A DNA stretch of 33,032 bases. Source: Ilumatobacteraceae bacterium (GTDB lineage Bacteria; Actinomycetota; Acidimicrobiia; Acidimicrobiales; Ilumatobacteraceae). Location: contig JAJTFJ010000010.1 in NCBI GenBank assembly GCA_021298435.1, positions 1-33,032 on the forward strand. Direction: 5' to 3'. The notes beneath the pieces were generated by a model that was not told the DNA's origin, made no database searches, and saw only the letters and a list, made by a program, of their open reading frames with translations. Shown here piece after piece: positions 32,984 through 33,032 of the stretch. Position numbers and translations under genes: made by a program. Every line of letters starts with the position of its first letter. Within the stretch, counting starts at the first letter, position 1.

Positions 32984-32994
32984 CGCGAACGCAA

Positions 32995-33032
32995 TTAGGA
33001 CTGCTTGAGAAGTGCAAGTTCGCGACTGAAGT
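32995..33032 (-). CDS. C-terminal end of an unidentified minus-strand gene (partial)
   Basis: Reading in from the right edge, the frame F-S-R-E-L-A-L-L-K-Q-S ends in TAA at 32997-32995, eleven bases after the stop of the RibD-like gene. This looks like a helical protein end and would fit a convergent gene, but eleven residues cannot identify it. CGCGAAC (32984-32990) and GTTCGCG (33018-33024) also form an inverted repeat here. Confidence 0.3.
   Translation of the reverse strand, partial: FSRELALLKQS

Overview
The window reads as chromosomal DNA of a high-GC Gram-positive bacterium (Actinomycetota), most likely an uncultured Acidimicrobiia-type lineage. This is an inference from gene content: a class II (plant/mycobacterial type) DAHP synthase, an LLM-class F420-type oxidoreductase, a CYP with a thiolase, a long AtsD-like sulfatase, a B12-dependent ribonucleotide reductase, and many starts that look leaderless. 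There are no phage, IS, CRISPR or rRNA sequences. Gene order is that of an ordinary core/accessory chromosome segment.

Layout. 1-1422 (minus): rbfA-truB-ribF, with ribF cut by the window edge. 1443-5429 (plus): leuS, then mgsA with a two-repeat PQ-loop membrane protein. 5436-9167 (minus): a three-gene operon GT2 glycosyltransferase - HAD-like protein - LLM oxidoreductase. 9232-12077 (minus): the translationally coupled operon nadD - LCP/LytR_C-like protein - rsfS, followed by tRNA-Ala(GGC) and a small two-helix membrane protein. 12276-16466 (plus): a compact sigma-70 factor, a broken class II DAHP synthase, a class C beta-lactamase-like serine hydrolase and an MFS carrier. 16495-19689: a thiolase and a 94-aa protein (minus), divergent from a cytochrome P450 (plus), whose 3' end overlaps a convergent winged-helix gene. 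19735-22021: an alpha/beta-hydrolase-fold protein lacking its nucleophile plus an EEP-family phosphodiesterase (minus), divergent from a patatin. 22027-26699 (minus): TetR regulator - alkylsulfatase-like metallo-hydrolase (frame broken) - arylsulfatase, an organosulfate-type operon with a visible operator. 26818-32353 (minus): nrdJ behind a complex 430-bp control region, and a molybdopterin oxidoreductase. 32399-32983 (plus): a RibD-type reductase; a further minus-strand gene end enters at 32995.

Two themes stand out. First, at least six genes (GT2, nadD, P450, alpha/beta hydrolase, tetR, RibD-like) have a TAnnnT hexamer exactly 6 nt before an ATG/GTG start, which puts the predicted transcription start on the start codon: leaderless mRNAs. 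A seventh has 7 nt. Genes with clear Shine-Dalgarno sequences (nrdJ, thiolase, the 141-aa membrane protein, EEP, the metallo-hydrolase) are a separate class. Second, two metabolic genes (aroG-like at 13196 and the alkylsulfatase at 24363-26034) are each broken by a short deletion plus frameshift; both flanks remain recognisable, so these are recent lesions or assembly/strain-mixture artefacts. I found no convincing wholly new defence or mobile system. The best candidates for new biology are the nrdJ control region, the GT2-HAD-LLM operon and the TetR-controlled sulfatase operon.
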